Assembly (NCBI GenBank): GCA_026826555.1
Contig: JAKSZT010053881.1
Location: 10,043,485 to 10,107,484, forward strand
Reading direction: 5' to 3'
DNA from: Tolypeutes matacus
Taxonomy: Eukaryota > Chordata > Mammalia > Cingulata > Chlamyphoridae
Length of the DNA stretch: 64,000 bases
The translations under genes and the position numbers were made by a program. Of this stretch, positions 1 through 11,092 are shown one piece after another. Below the pieces are notes generated by a model, which was not told where the DNA came from, made no database searches, and saw only the letters and a program-made list of their open reading frames with translations. How positions within the stretch are numbered: position 1 is the stretch's first letter; the number at the start of each line of letters is the position of its first letter.

Positions 1-259
1 TCATGCTACCTGGGGCAAGGAATTGCTGGCTGTAGACATACAATGCAGTGCCCCTGAGTGTGAGAAGACTATTTCATCTGGAAGAGAGGACAATCTCATC
101 AGTGTAAAGGGGTAATTCCCAGGGCCACACTTGCTGAAAGGATCAGGGAAGCCTCTACACTTTGGCCTGGAACTATTCTCCAAATTCACTGAATGGATAA
201 GACTTGAAGAAGAGCATTTGCTGGCATGGATCAATTTGCAAAGACTGGAAAGGTGTTTT

Positions 260-380
260 CTTTCTTCCTTTAATTTTATTTTTACATTCATTCATTCATT
301 CATTGGGTACGGGTATTGAACCTGGGACCTCCTATATGTGAAGGAGGTGCTTACCCACTGAGCTACACCCACTCAGCTCT
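260..380 (-). mobile_element. DAS-type SINE, degenerate
   Basis: On the minus strand a decayed tRNA-like head (GTGTAGCTCAGTGGGTAAGC) is followed by a recognisable B-box (GGTTCAATACCC). The tail is replaced by a (TTCA)n run (plus-strand view, 282-303). The boundaries are approximate and no clear target duplication was found. Confidence 0.75.
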
Positions 381-1305
381 TCCTTTACTTTTGTACTCCT
401 GGCATTCATGGAAAGCTCTGTTGTAACACTAGCTGGATACAAGCAAAATGTCCAGGTTTCTACAGAAGATTACAAAACATAAAAAGACACAGGAAACAAT
501 GGTCCAGGCAAAGATTAAGATTAAAGCACTAGACATTATCAATGAGGAAAAGAAGACCTGGGGACACACCAGGCAAAGACTTTGAAAAAGTCGTCCCAAT
601 TATGTTCAAAGAGCTAAAGGAAAACGTGAACAAAGAACCAAAGGAAAACAAGAAAATGATAGATGAACACAAAAAGAATATCAATAGAGAGATGGAAATC
701 ATGAAAAGGAACCAAACAGAGCTGAAGATCAAAGTAATAGAAATGAAAAATTCCCTAGAGGAGTTCAACAGCAGTTTGGACTGTGCAGAAGAATCAGTGA
801 AACTGAATACAAGACTATTAAAATCATCCAGTCTGAGGAGCAGAACAAAAAAAGAATGAAGAAAAGTGAACAGAGCCTGAGGAACCTGTGGGATACATTC
901 AAGTGTACCAATATACACATTGTGGGAAGCACAGGAGAAGAAAGAGAAAGGGGCAGAGAGAATATTCAAAGAAATAATGGCTGAAAACACTTACCAAATT
1001 TAACAAAAGGCATGAATATATACATCCAAGATGCTCAATGAAATTCAAACAGGACAAACTCAAACTGACCCATGCCAAGGTATATTGTAATCAATATACC
1101 TATGTCAAAGAGAGAATTCTGAAAGCTACATGAGAGTAGCAACATGTCATGTACAAGGGAAACTCAATAAGATCAAGCGTTAATTTCTCATCAGAAATCA
1201 TGGAGTCCAGAAGGCAGTGGATGGCTTATATCAAGTACTGATAACAAAAAAACTGACAATCAAGAATGCTATATTCAGCAAAACTATCTGTAAAATGAGG
1301 GAGAG

Positions 1306-1790
1306 GGGGACAGATGTGGCTCGGGTGGTTGGGTGTCCGTCTCCCATATGAAGTGACCTGGGTTCGATCCCTGGGACCTCCTGGTAAAAATTTGAAAAAA
1401 GAAAAATATAGAAGGCCTGTGGGCCACCAGGCCCCGTGCTTGGGTGCGTCATCAGGCCCCACAAGTGGGTGAGCCGCCAGGCTCCACGAGCCATGCAGCA
1501 AGATGATGACGTAACAGGAGAGTGACACAAGGGAGAGCCAAGATGAGACACACCAAAAACCCAAGAATTAAGGTGGTGCAAGTGGTAGGATGTCTCTCTC
1601 CCGTATCAGAGGTTCTGAGGATCAAATCCCAGTGAAGACAGGAAGAGAAGGATGAGAAGAGAGGGCAGGAAACCAACATAGAGTCGCCCAGCGAATAGAC
1701 ACAGAAACAGCAAAAAAAAAAAAAAAACGGTGGGTGAGTGGGGCGTAAAATGGATAAAAGTAAATAAATATATATAAAATAAAATAAAAT
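1306..1790 (+). mobile_element. Long composite DAS-type SINE (about 485 bp)
   Basis: The element starts with a tRNA-like head (GGACAGATGTGGCTCGGGTGG, B-box GGTTCGATCCC) and continues through an internal region rich in CCAGGC and CCACA motifs. It then carries a second, shorter head-like stretch near 1570-1640 (CAAGTGGTAGGATG … GATCAAATCCC). It ends in an A run and an AAATAAATA tail. A perfect 14-bp duplication AAAATGAGGGAGAG (1292-1305 and 1791-1804) shows that the whole unit inserted in one event. A minus-strand element with the same layout is at 31382-31828. Confidence 0.9.
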
Positions 1791-2100
1791 AAAATGAGGG
1801 AGAGATTAAAACATTCCCAGATAAACAAAGCCAAGGGCCTTTGTCACTACTAGACCAGCCCTACAAGAGATGCTAAAGAGATTTCTATCGATTTAAAGGA
1901 AATAGACAACAGATCAAAGCTGCATGAAGAAATAAAGAACTCCAGTGAGGGTAACAACTGGGGTAAATATAAATGCCAGTACTATTTTATTTTTGGTGTG
2001 TAGCTCTACTTTTCACTTCCTATAGGATCTAAAAGGCAAATACAGAAACTATAATGATAAATCAATGGCTTTTAACTCAATGTTAAATATGTAATTTGTG

Positions 2101-2233
2101 GGAGGGGATGTAGCTCAGGTGGTTGAGTGCCTGCTTCCCATATACAAGAGCCTGGGTTTGATCTCCAGTACCTCCTTAAAAAAAAAAAAAAAAAAAAAAA
2201 GAGGTAGAGATCTAGCTATACTTTAAAAAAAAA
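2101..2233 (+). mobile_element. DAS-type SINE, monomer
   Basis: tRNA-like head (GATGTAGCTCAGGTGGTTGAG), B-box GGTTTGATCTCC and A tail. The perfect 10-bp duplication GTAATTTGTG (2091-2100 and 2234-2243) flanks it. It lies inside the HAL1 3' UTR. Confidence 0.92.
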
Positions 2234-2999
2234 GTAATTTGTGAGAAGAACAGCATAGAGGTGGGGTGATGGATGGGTATAAGAGCACAGTTTTTGTATA
2301 CTATTGAAGTTAAGTTGGTGTCAGAGCAAATATGACTGTTACATATTTAGGTTGTTAAATTTAAACTCCATGATAACTACAAAAAAATAATGGAGAATAA
2401 GGAGAAAGATAAATTAGAGTACAGACCGCCAGGGATGGGGGAACAGGGCAGGGTGAATGGGGAGTTAGTGCAAAAGGGTGTAGGGTTTCTGTTGGGGGAG
2501 ATGGGAAAAGTTTTGGTAATAGAAGGTAGTGAGATAATGACAATTAAAGGCAATACATGGGCGAGATCTAACAAAGGAAGAGAGAAGGCTCAAAAAGACA
2601 TTAGATGGACATATGAAAAAAATGGAACATAAACTAAGTTTCTTATCAATGCTAAATTTCTTAAATTTGACAATTGCACTTAAGGTAGATCCATATGTGA
2701 ACATCCTTGTTCTCAGGAAATGTAGATAGTAGTGAGTATTCAGGCAGCATGATGTATATAATCTACAGTGATGTATTCAGAAAATGGACTGATAAACAGA
2801 TACAGAGATGGATGGATAAGATCAATTGATAGAATGATGGAGAGATAGCTAGAATGATATGGCAAATGTGGCAAAATGTTAAAATTGGTGGATCTGGGTA
2901 TCTGGGGGGAAAAGGGGTAAATTGGAGTTCTCTGTATGGATTTGTGTTATTTTTGCAATGTCCTATAAGTCTGAAAGTATTTCAAAATAAGAAGTTTAA

Positions 3000-3858
3000 A
3001 GAAATGGGCAAAGGATTTGAATAAAAATTTCTCCAAAGAATATATACAAATTGCCAATAAACACAGGAAAAGATGTTCAACATTATTAGCCATCATGGAA
3101 ATGCAAATCAAAACCACAATGAGCTACCACTTCATACTCACAAGTATGGCTAGAATCAAAAAACAAAACAACAAGTGTTGACCAGGATGTAGAGAAATTG
3201 AAACATTCATACACAGGGGATGCAAATGTAAAGTGGTATGGCTACTCTGGAAAACAATATGGCAGTTTCTAAATGTTTAGCCCAGAGTAAACATATGACC
3301 CAGAAATTTATTCTTATGTATACACCTAAAAGAAATGAAAGCATTTATCCACAGAAAAACTTGTACCTGGAATGTTCATAGCAGCATTATTCATCATAGC
3401 CAAAAGTGGAAACAACCCAAATGTCCATCAACTGATGAAGGCATAAATAAAATGTGTATATCCATACAACAGAATATTATTTGGCAATAAAAAGGAATGA
3501 AGTACTAACATATGCTACCTTGAAAACATGCTAAGTGAAAGAAGTCAGTCATATATTATATGATTCCATTTATATGGAATGTCCAGAACAGATACATTTA
3601 CAGAGACAGAAAGTAAATTAGTGGTTGCCTATAGCTGAGGGAAGAGGGCTTTAGCGGAAGTGGGGAATGGTTGCTAATGGGTATGGGATTTCTTTTGGGT
3701 TGATAAAAATGTTCTAAAATTGATTATGGTAATGGTTGCACAACTCCATAAATATAATAAAAATCGCTCAGTTGTACGCATTAAATGGGTAAATTGTATG
3801 TGTATAATTATGTATAACGTAAATTAGATCTCAATAAAGCAGTTATAAATAAAAAAAA
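3000..3858 (+). mobile_element. L1 3' end (ORF2 C-terminus and 3' UTR), old
   Basis: The sequence resembles the last part of L1 ORF2 (AATGGGCAAAGGATTTGAA, CATGGAAATGCAAATCAAAA, GAATATTATTTGGCAATAAA). It is followed by an L1M-type 3' UTR ending in AATAAAGCAGTTATAAATAAAAA. Many stops are present. It directly abuts the HAL1 element upstream. Confidence 0.88.
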
Positions 3859-5159
3859 AAAATCAGACAGCCATTTTGTGGATATGTTTCCTATGGGGAT
3901 GTTGCCAGATTGAAAACAAGTAAATTTATATTATGAAACATAAAAATAATTTTTAATCAATTAAAAATATTCACCAACAACATACCTCTTCCACATCCAG
4001 TTTTTTCGTCAAGAAAGAAAGAAATGGTGGCTATTTCCTACAGTTCCATTTTAAATAGGAGGAAAATAGTTGTGATAAAAAGTTTCTTTTGTTACTCTAC
4101 ACTTGTTGTATATATATGTTCATGTATGAATGTACTTCAAAAAAACTTATAAAAAGTTTAAGCTTTAAGACTGACGTATTATGTAATGAGATGGAAGCAT
4201 TTATAGTATTCACATTTTTTCAGAAATTAAAGCTAACTCCTGATGGAAAAGTAATTTTAAAATATATAATATAGACATATATCCACACACCACACTATTT
4301 TGTCACTGATAACATAAGCTTTCACACAGACAAGGCTTGTGTCCCGCTCTTCCTCATCCTGAGGTGCTCGCAGGCTGTCCATTTAAGATTGGGTACTTGC
4401 AAACCACATGACCTCATGAATGCTATCTTATCATATCACAGGTTCCTCAGACAGACCACAACAACCTAAATCAGACAGGCAGCAAAATAACACTAAGTCT
4501 TCGACACGTACTACTGGCATAACATTTTCAGCTGTCCAGCTTGTGGGGAGTGAAAATCTGATTATCTCACGGCCAACTGCATCAGTGAGATATGGTCCAT
4601 GAAAAGCACATGATTTACTGCCCTAAAGACTTCCAACCACAATTTCAAATTTTTAGTTTTCGTAAATCTGAGAGAGCTAACTATTCATCTCTATCAATTC
4701 CCCTTTAACAGACACTTACTAAATTAGCGGAGCACAATTTCAAATGTTCCATTTCTTAAAAACTTCAATACTGTGTTATTATTTCTTTTTAAAATCAGTA
4801 TTTTAAAATTGAATTATTTGACATAAAAGAAAATAAGGTTTTCAAATGATTGACTGTATTTCAAAATTTTGGCTTTTCTGAAGATCCTGGATTCTTAACA
4901 TAGTTTAGAACATTGAGCATATATTAAAAAAAAAAAAACTAGAGTGATGCACTGGGTAGCCTGATGGAATTGAAATTGGCTCTGAAATCTATCTTATGGA
5001 CCAAAGTCTCAAAAAGACTAAAATTCAAAGTATTTTGAAAGATAATCAAGGAAGTAGGTTGGAGTTTATGGGTTTCCTTTTGTTTGATTAATAAAGTTTT
5101 ACCCTTAGTCATCAGATCAGTGGTATTTTCAGTACTATATACTAAAAACAAACTGAGTA
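3859..5159. other. Intronic sequence, mostly unrecognised
   Basis: AT-rich intron (downstream of EVI5 exon C on the gene strand). A short piece at about 4075-4145 resembles the armadillo L1 tail seen at 7290-7355 (ACTTGTTGTATATATATGTTCATG). The stretch 4300-4620 is less AT-rich, has several CpGs and resembles no repeat I know. Nothing coding is supported. Confidence 0.5.
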
Positions 5160-5505
5160 GGAGAAATCACTCTCTTTGGTTTCAGAGATGTCCCTCTCTA
5201 CTGGCTTCCCTCTTAACTTTTATAGTTGCTCCTTCTTGGTCTCCTTTGTGAGCTCTTTACTTGCCTCCAAATGATTCCTTTGCAATCTGATGGCCTCACT
5301 GCTTGAAATACCTTCTATTCTCCTTTCCCTGGCTATCTTCTACTCTTTCAATCAGAGTTCAGGCAGCCCATGCCCCATGTCTTTCTGACATTCCTAGGGC
5401 ATAGCCCCATGTGGTTCTCCCATAACAATGACCATACCAACTACCTGTCCCTACCAGTCTGAACTCCTTAATAACAGGGACTATGATTTATACTCTCAGC
5501 ACAGG
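5160..5505 (+). mobile_element. L2 LINE 3' fragment, old
   Basis: Pyrimidine-rich text with the L2 3' phrase order (CTCCTTAATAACAGGGACTATGA, CTCAGCACAG) is heavily diverged. The family assignment rests on remembered consensus and is moderate. Confidence 0.5.
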
Positions 5506-5700
5506 ATTGAGCTGTAAGAGATTTTAAAGATCATTTAGTTTAACTGCTCTGGGATGCAGAAACTAAAACCAGGAACTAAGAGATGTTTAAATGTTCATTG
5601 ATTTAATGAATATATGAAGCGACTTAACATCCTAAGGTCACACAGTTAATCAGTAGCAGAGCTGGGCCTAGAATCCAAGTTTCCTGACTTTAAGTCCACT
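5505..5700 (-). repeat. Ancient MIR-like SINE relic
   Basis: Contains AAGGTCACACAGTTAATCAG followed by GCAGAGCTGGGCCTAGAATC, typical of the reverse complement of MIR-type core SINEs. Boundaries are approximate. Confidence 0.5.
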
Positions 5701-5953
5701 GTACTAAAGATGATAGTTTCTTGATTGTTATTAAAAACAAGAGAAGTTGCCATGGATACAGATATTTTTTCTTCCTCTCCATTTTATGGATACTTTTAGA
5801 AGTACAAACATGATAATGAAAGCAGAAAACAGGAGACAGATAAAGAGCAGGGATAATCAGTTTTTGAATAAATGACAGAAATGTAAAAAATGAATATTTA
5901 ATCATTGAAATCTGAGTACATGAGTAAATTCACTAGATTTTAAAACTGTAGCT

Positions 5954-6200
5954 CAGGGGAGTGGATGTGGCTCAAATAGTTGAGCTCCCACCTCCCACAT
6001 GGGAGGTCCTGGGTTCAGTTCCTGGTGCCTCCTGAAAAAAACAAAAACAACAAAACAAACAAAAAAACCAACCTAGAAGCTGATGTGGCTCAGTGGTTGA
6101 GTGCCAGCTTCCCACATATGAGGTCCCAGGTTCAATCCCTGGCCCCCGGTACTTCAAAACAAAACAAAACAACACAACACAACACAACAAACAAAAAACC
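5954..6200 (+). mobile_element. Dimeric DAS-type SINE
   Basis: Two tRNA-like heads stand in direct order. The left one (GTGGATGTGGCTCAAATAGTTGAG, B-box GGTTCAGTTCC) ends in an A/C-rich linker. A second, distinct head follows (GCTGATGTGGCTCAGTGGTTGAG, B-box GGTTCAATCCC) with a (CAAAA)n and (ACACA)n tail. One 8-bp duplication CTGTAGCT (5946-5953 and 6201-6208) brackets both, so they moved as one unit. The same arrangement is at 30685-30910 and, on minus, at 55791-56013. Confidence 0.88.
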
Positions 6201-6208
6201 CTGTAGCT

Positions 6209-6781
6209 TAGTTTAGCATGCTATACCAAGTTGAATGATACTTTCAAGCACATCCTATTAGTATTACTGTAAATGCCATATATTTAATACTATAGTTATA
6301 TTAAAAGTTTATTGGTATCATATATTATTGAAATGGTTTTAAACGTTTATCATTCATTTTCCTCTTGTCTATGTTCTAAGAGCATTCTACACTCTTAGGA
6401 CTTTTTCATGGAACACTGAAAGTAAAAGGAAACTCTTCCACTTTCACTGAACATTAAATCTGCTGTTAAGTAATTGTAAAACTTATCCCTATAGGCTTCA
6501 TAGTTAGCTCAATTTCCTTAAAAAAAAAATGCTTATTACCATCTGCCTTCATTTATCATAACCCAAGTAGTATCTTGACTTCCAGTTTCCCTTGAAGTAG
6601 TTTCTTATGACTTATGCTTCCATTCTATTTGTCAGAGTAATTGCCGGGACCTTTCTGTTAACAAATTTACAAATCAGTACCAATAAACATTGTTTCACAA
6701 TTGTGTATGTGAAAATCTAGTTATATACTCATTTGATGTAAAGTACTATTAAAAAACTTCCTGCCCAGTGCTGAAAAAAAG
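6209..6781. other. Intronic sequence, nothing recognised
   Basis: AT-rich unique-looking intron. No open frame, RNA gene or repeat family was recognised. Confidence 0.5.
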
Positions 6782-6794
6782 TAGTAGTGCTCAA

Positions 6795-7369
6795 TGGGCA
6801 TGACTGTTTTGGAAGTTCACAACTTTTGTAATAAAAATAAGTTTAAAAAATAATAATAGGGTGGATTTGGGGAAAAATACACCAAAAGTAATATGTGGAC
6901 TATAGTTAGTAGTAAGATTTTGATGATATTCTTTCATAATTTGTAACAAATGTCTCACAACAATGCAAGGTGTTGGTGGTGGGTTGATGTACAGGACCCC
7001 TGTATGAGGTTATGCATGTTTGCTTTGTAAGTTCACAACTTTTACTATACACTTGTTTACGTATGTTCATGTATAAATGATATAATAATAATAATAATAA
7101 TAAGAAGAAGAAGAAGAAGAAGATGAGGGTGGGTTGGGGGAAAATACACTAAATGTAAGATACTTTGGCTAGTAGTAATATTTTGAGGATGCTCTTTCAT
7201 CATTAGTTAAAAATGTTTCATAACAATGCAAGGCATTGGTGGTTGGGTGATATATGAGAGCCCTGTATAATGTTATGTATGTTTATTTTCTAAGTTCACA
7301 ATTACTATACACTTATTGTTTATGTATGTTTATGTATGAGTGATATACTTCAAGAAACAACAAAAAAAA
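6795..7369 (+). mobile_element. L1-tail insertion made of tandem 3' UTR copies
   Basis: A single insertion bounded by the 13-bp duplication TAGTAGTGCTCAA (6782-6794 and 7370-7382). Inside are about 2.2 head-to-tail copies of an armadillo L1-type 3' UTR tail. There is a partial copy (6795-6850), a complete copy from 6859 and a second complete copy from 7127, a period of about 268 bp. Each copy contains GTAACAAATGTCTC- or TTAAAAATGTTTC-like text, a CAATGCAAGG block and a (T)TCACAA…ACTATACACTT end. A (AAT)n(AAG)n run (7081-7122) separates the two complete copies. Confidence 0.82.
7081..7122 (+). repeat. Compound microsatellite (AAT)n(AAG)n
   Basis: About seven AAT-type units pass directly into about seven AAG-type units at the junction of two L1-tail copies. 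It probably grew from an A-rich tail. Confidence 0.9.
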
Positions 7370-7382
7370 TAGTAGTGCTCAA

Positions 7383-8556
7383 AGACTCAAGGGGTTGTAG
7401 AAACAAAAGAAAATAAAACACTAGAGCCAGCTTAAAGTAGTTCCAAGAGGCCACGTGTGGGAGGATTTGAATCAGCAAATCCATAAGTACAGAGTGCTGT
7501 GTATGCCATGCCTTTTGAAAGACCCTAAGAAATATAAGATACAATTTTTGCCACCAAGGACAATTCAGCTTGCCCCTGAGCATCAAGGAGAGTACACTAA
7601 GCATTAATTAAATGAAATTAAGTACTGTGTTATCTCCCATTTATGAACTATTAAGTACTTATTATCAGTACCAACCATATATTCTTAATCAAATTAATTT
7701 TTTTCACTTTTCCCCACCAGGTGGAATTTCCTTGAGAGTATGACCACATTATACTTCCCATAGTGTCTGGCACATCTTAACATCCAAATCTTGCTTTACA
7801 ATTCTAATTGGTTTTGTTCCTTGATCACATGATATATTTCTTGAGGATACTTATTTAGTTCTTTATATCTGGGAACTGGATATATCCCTAGGTCAATTGG
7901 GTATTCTCCAAGTTGGCTGCTCACCCATATTTTATCCTAGAGATTCTCTCCCACTAGACCTACCTTTTTTTTTTGTTCATAGTCTCATCAATCAACTCCA
8001 GCTCCTTAATGAAATTACCATAATTAGAAACACATATTTTACTAACACGTTTAAAATTCTTTTTTTTTTTTCAACCTATAGTGGGAAAGGGATACATAAA
8101 TGTACATAATTGGGTAGAATAAACTATTTTTATAAATGCAATATAAAACTGGAAGGTGGTCTAGAAGTCATGAATAAAGGTAAGGCATTCTGTATGGTTT
8201 ATTATTATTTCTTTCAATTTGGTATATTATATATTCTTTTTTGGAGGCAAGGAATTAATGGAAAGATAAATAGCCCTGGAGTTTAAAAAAAAAAAAAATT
8301 ACTCTGGAAACAATTATTGGCATTTGGTCACTAAACTGCAAACTCTTGAAGCAGAATGTATTGAGTTAATACAGAACTTCTGAAGCAGAAGAGTTAATTT
8401 ATGTCCTTGGGTAAGCTTGTATTTCCTAGATAATGGGTACATTTGAAATTGGATTGTTATTTTTTATCTAGTTCTAGGCTTCTGGAAGAGTCAAATTTGG
8501 TTATAAAATCGCAGCTGCCTGTTTTCACAAAAACATCTAATATTTAAAAGCTAAGT
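7383..8556. other. Intronic sequence, nothing recognised
   Basis: AT-rich intron with short homopolymer runs. No gene, RNA or clear repeat was recognised. Confidence 0.5.
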
Positions 8557-8851
8557 TTTCCCATTTATAACAGCAACCAAAAGAATGATATATCTAGGAA
8601 TAAATCTAACCAAAGAAGTAAAGGACTTGTACACAGGAAACTACAAAACATTGCTCAAAGAAATCAAAGAACACCTAAATAAATGGAAAGACATTCTGTA
8701 TTCATAGATTGGATGACTAAATATTCTCAAGATGTCAATTCTACCCAAAGCAATTTACAGATTCAACACAATCCCAATGAAAATTCCAACAGCCTTCTTT
8801 GCAGAAATGGAAAAGCCAATCATCAAATTTATATGGAAGGATAAGGGGCCC

Positions 8852-9381
8852 TGGGATAGTTTGAGATTATGAATCCCAAAAAGAGAGATTATGTTTGTAA
8901 ATTGATCTGTTCCTCTGAGTGTGATGTCTTTGATTGTATTAGATTCGGTGAGGGGCCTCTCATTATGTTTACTTGATAAAATCAATTTAGGGCTTCCAAT
9001 TGGGCTATGTCAGTATGGCATAGCTTTGGTTGAGACCCTGCCCCCTTTGGCCTATATAAACAGATACTAACTCAAGAAGACACACAGAAGACAAAGAAGA
9101 GGAAAGCCATTTGCCTGATAAAACAGAGCAGCTGAGCAGCTGAGCAGGCCCAGAGAGAAATGAGCCCTATGCCAGGGACTGATATAGGAAGTTTGGAAAG
9201 ACCAGGGAGAAATTGCCCACCATATTGCTTCAACACACAGCAAATAACTTTGATGAGAAAGCAACCCTGAGCTAGACTCTTTAGGGCCTTGTAACACTAA
9301 GCTTTTACCCCCAAATAAATGTCTTTTATAAAAGCCAGCAGATTTCTGGTATTTTGCGTTAGCACCCCTTTGGCTAATACA
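8852..9381 (+). mobile_element. Solo LTR (endogenous retrovirus-like), inserted in L1
   Basis: A block of about 530 bp interrupts L1 ORF2 (GGATAAGGGGCCC … ACCAAAAACATCTTG). It starts TGGGATAGTTTGAG and ends CTAATACA, fitting TG…CA ends. It has a TATATAA box (9053) and an AATAAA signal (9317) followed by a stretch ending in TTCTGGTATTTTGCGTTAGC. The terminal phrase resembles MaLR/ERVL-type LTRs. No internal retroviral genes accompany it. Exact ends and target duplication are not resolved because a C run follows. Confidence 0.75.
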
Positions 9382-10733
9382 GCACCCCCCCCAAACCAAA
9401 AACATCTTGAAAAAGAACAAAGTTGGAGGACTCACACTTCCCAATCTTAAAAGACATTTTACAAAGCCAGAATAATCAAAATAGCATGGTTCTAGCACAA
9501 GGAGAGACATATAGACCAATGGAATAGAACTGAGAATTTAGAAATCATTCCTCACATTTATAACCTAATGATTTATGATAAGGGTGCCAAGTCCACTCAA
9601 TGGAGAAATAATAGTCTCTTCAACAAATGGTGCTGGAAAATCTGGATGTCCCTGTGCAAAAGAATGAAGGTGGACCCCTACCTCACGCCATATACAAAAA
9701 TCAACTCAAAATGGATCACAGACCTAAATATATGAACCAGAACTACAAAACTCCTACAAGAAAATATAGGGAAGCATCTTCAGGACCTTGTGTTAGGTAA
9801 TGTTTTCTTAGACTTTACACCCAAAGCTCAAACAACAAAAGAAAAAACAGATAAATGGGATCTCATCAAAATTAACTTTTGTGCCTTAAAGGACTTTATT
9901 ATGAACATAAATAAACAACCCTACTCAATGGGAGAAAATACTTGGGAACTACAGAGCCAATAAAGGGTTAATATTCAGAATATATAAAGAAATCCGACAA
10001 CCCAACAACAACAAAAAAAGACAAACAACTCATTTAAAAGTAGGCAAAAGACTTGAAGGGGCATTTCTCCAAAGAATATTTACAAATGGCCAAAAAGCAC
10101 ATGAGAAGATGTTCAACATCACTAGTTACTAGGGAAATACAAATCAAAACAACCATGGGATACTAGAATCACTACTATTAAAAACAAAACAAAACAAACC
10201 AGAAAATAACAATGTTGGAGAGGTTGCAGAAAAACAGGAACACTCATTCATTGCTGGTGGGAATGCAAAATGGTGCAGTGCTGTAGAAGAGTTTGGTAGA
10301 TCCTCAGAAAGTTAAGTAGAGAATTACCATATGACCTGGAAGTCCCATTTCTAGGTATATACCCAAAAGATTTGAGAGCAGGGACTCCAACAGATATTTT
10401 CATACCAATATTCATAGTGGTATTATTCACAATTGCCAAAAGATGGATGCAACACAAATGTCCATCCACTGATATGTAAATAAAATGCAGTATAAACAAA
10501 CACACAATGGAATATTATTTAGCCATAAAAAGAAATGAAGTTCTGATACATGCAACAACATGGCTGAACCTTGAAGATATCATGTTGAGTGAAATAAGCC
10601 AGACACAAAAGGACAAATATTGTATGACCTCACTGATATGAAATAATTAGAATAAGCAAACTCATAGAGTCAGAATCTAGAATTTAGGTTATCAGGGGAC
10701 AGGATGGGTAGAGAGAATTAAGAATTAATTCTT

Positions 10734-11092
10734 GGGAGTAGATGTGGCTCAAGGAGTTGGTGCCCACCTCCTACATGGGAGGACCCGGGTTTGGTTTGTG
10801 ATGCCTCCTAAAGACGATGAGCAGATGCTGCAACTAGCAGATACCACAACCAGCAGATGACACAACTAGCAGGTGGCAGATGATGTTCAAGCGGTTGGGT
10901 ACTTGTCTCCGACATGGGAGGTCCCGGGTTTGGTTCCCGGTGCCTCCTAAAGAAGACACGTAGACAGACGAGGGAGCCATCTCTGGGGGCTGGGGTGGGG
11001 AGGGGGGGAAGAAAAAATTAAAAATAAATAAAAAAGCTGAATGAGGTAGATATTAAAAAAATAAAATTTTAAAAAAGACATTGCTTGAAAAA
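10734..11092 (+). mobile_element. Composite DAS-type SINE with two heads
   Basis: The first head is at 10735-10812 and the second at about 10868-10950 (CAAGCGGTTGGGTACTTG, B-box GGTTTGGTTCCC). They are joined by a linker of short repeats of GCAGATGNNRCAACTAGCAG type. The end is G-rich and then A/T-rich. A perfect 11-bp duplication AATTAATTCTT (10723-10733 and 11093-11103) brackets the whole. A G-run cluster is at 10985-11008. Confidence 0.9.

Larger units (their letters stand above)
1..2999 (+). mobile_element. HAL1 (half-L1) element, old, interrupted by SINEs
   Basis: An L1-derived element carrying only ORF1. A 5' UTR-like part (1-500) enters from outside the window. The coiled-coil of ORF1 is readable at 542-859 (KEPKENKKMIDEHKK). 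After a frameshift, the RRM and C-terminal region continues to about 1290 and resumes after the SINE (1805-1880, reading like TTRPALQEMLKR). No reverse transcriptase follows. A HAL1-type 3' UTR runs to about 2999. SINEs at about 260-380, 1306-1790 and 2101-2233 interrupt it. Related copies are at 48532 and 54010. Confidence 0.75.

Noticed and set aside
542..859. Novel lysine/glutamate-rich coiled-coil protein
   Set aside because: It is ORF1 of a HAL1 element; the frame breaks soon after and the surroundings are HAL1.
4420..4602. Plus-strand exon following an acceptor-like site at about 4440
   Set aside because: No donor with matching phase, no protein resemblance and opposite strand to the host gene. 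Retained only as a conservation question.
9067..9519. Minus-strand open frame of 150 codons
   Set aside because: It lies across the LTR/L1 boundary on the opposite strand, with composition typical of chance read-through.
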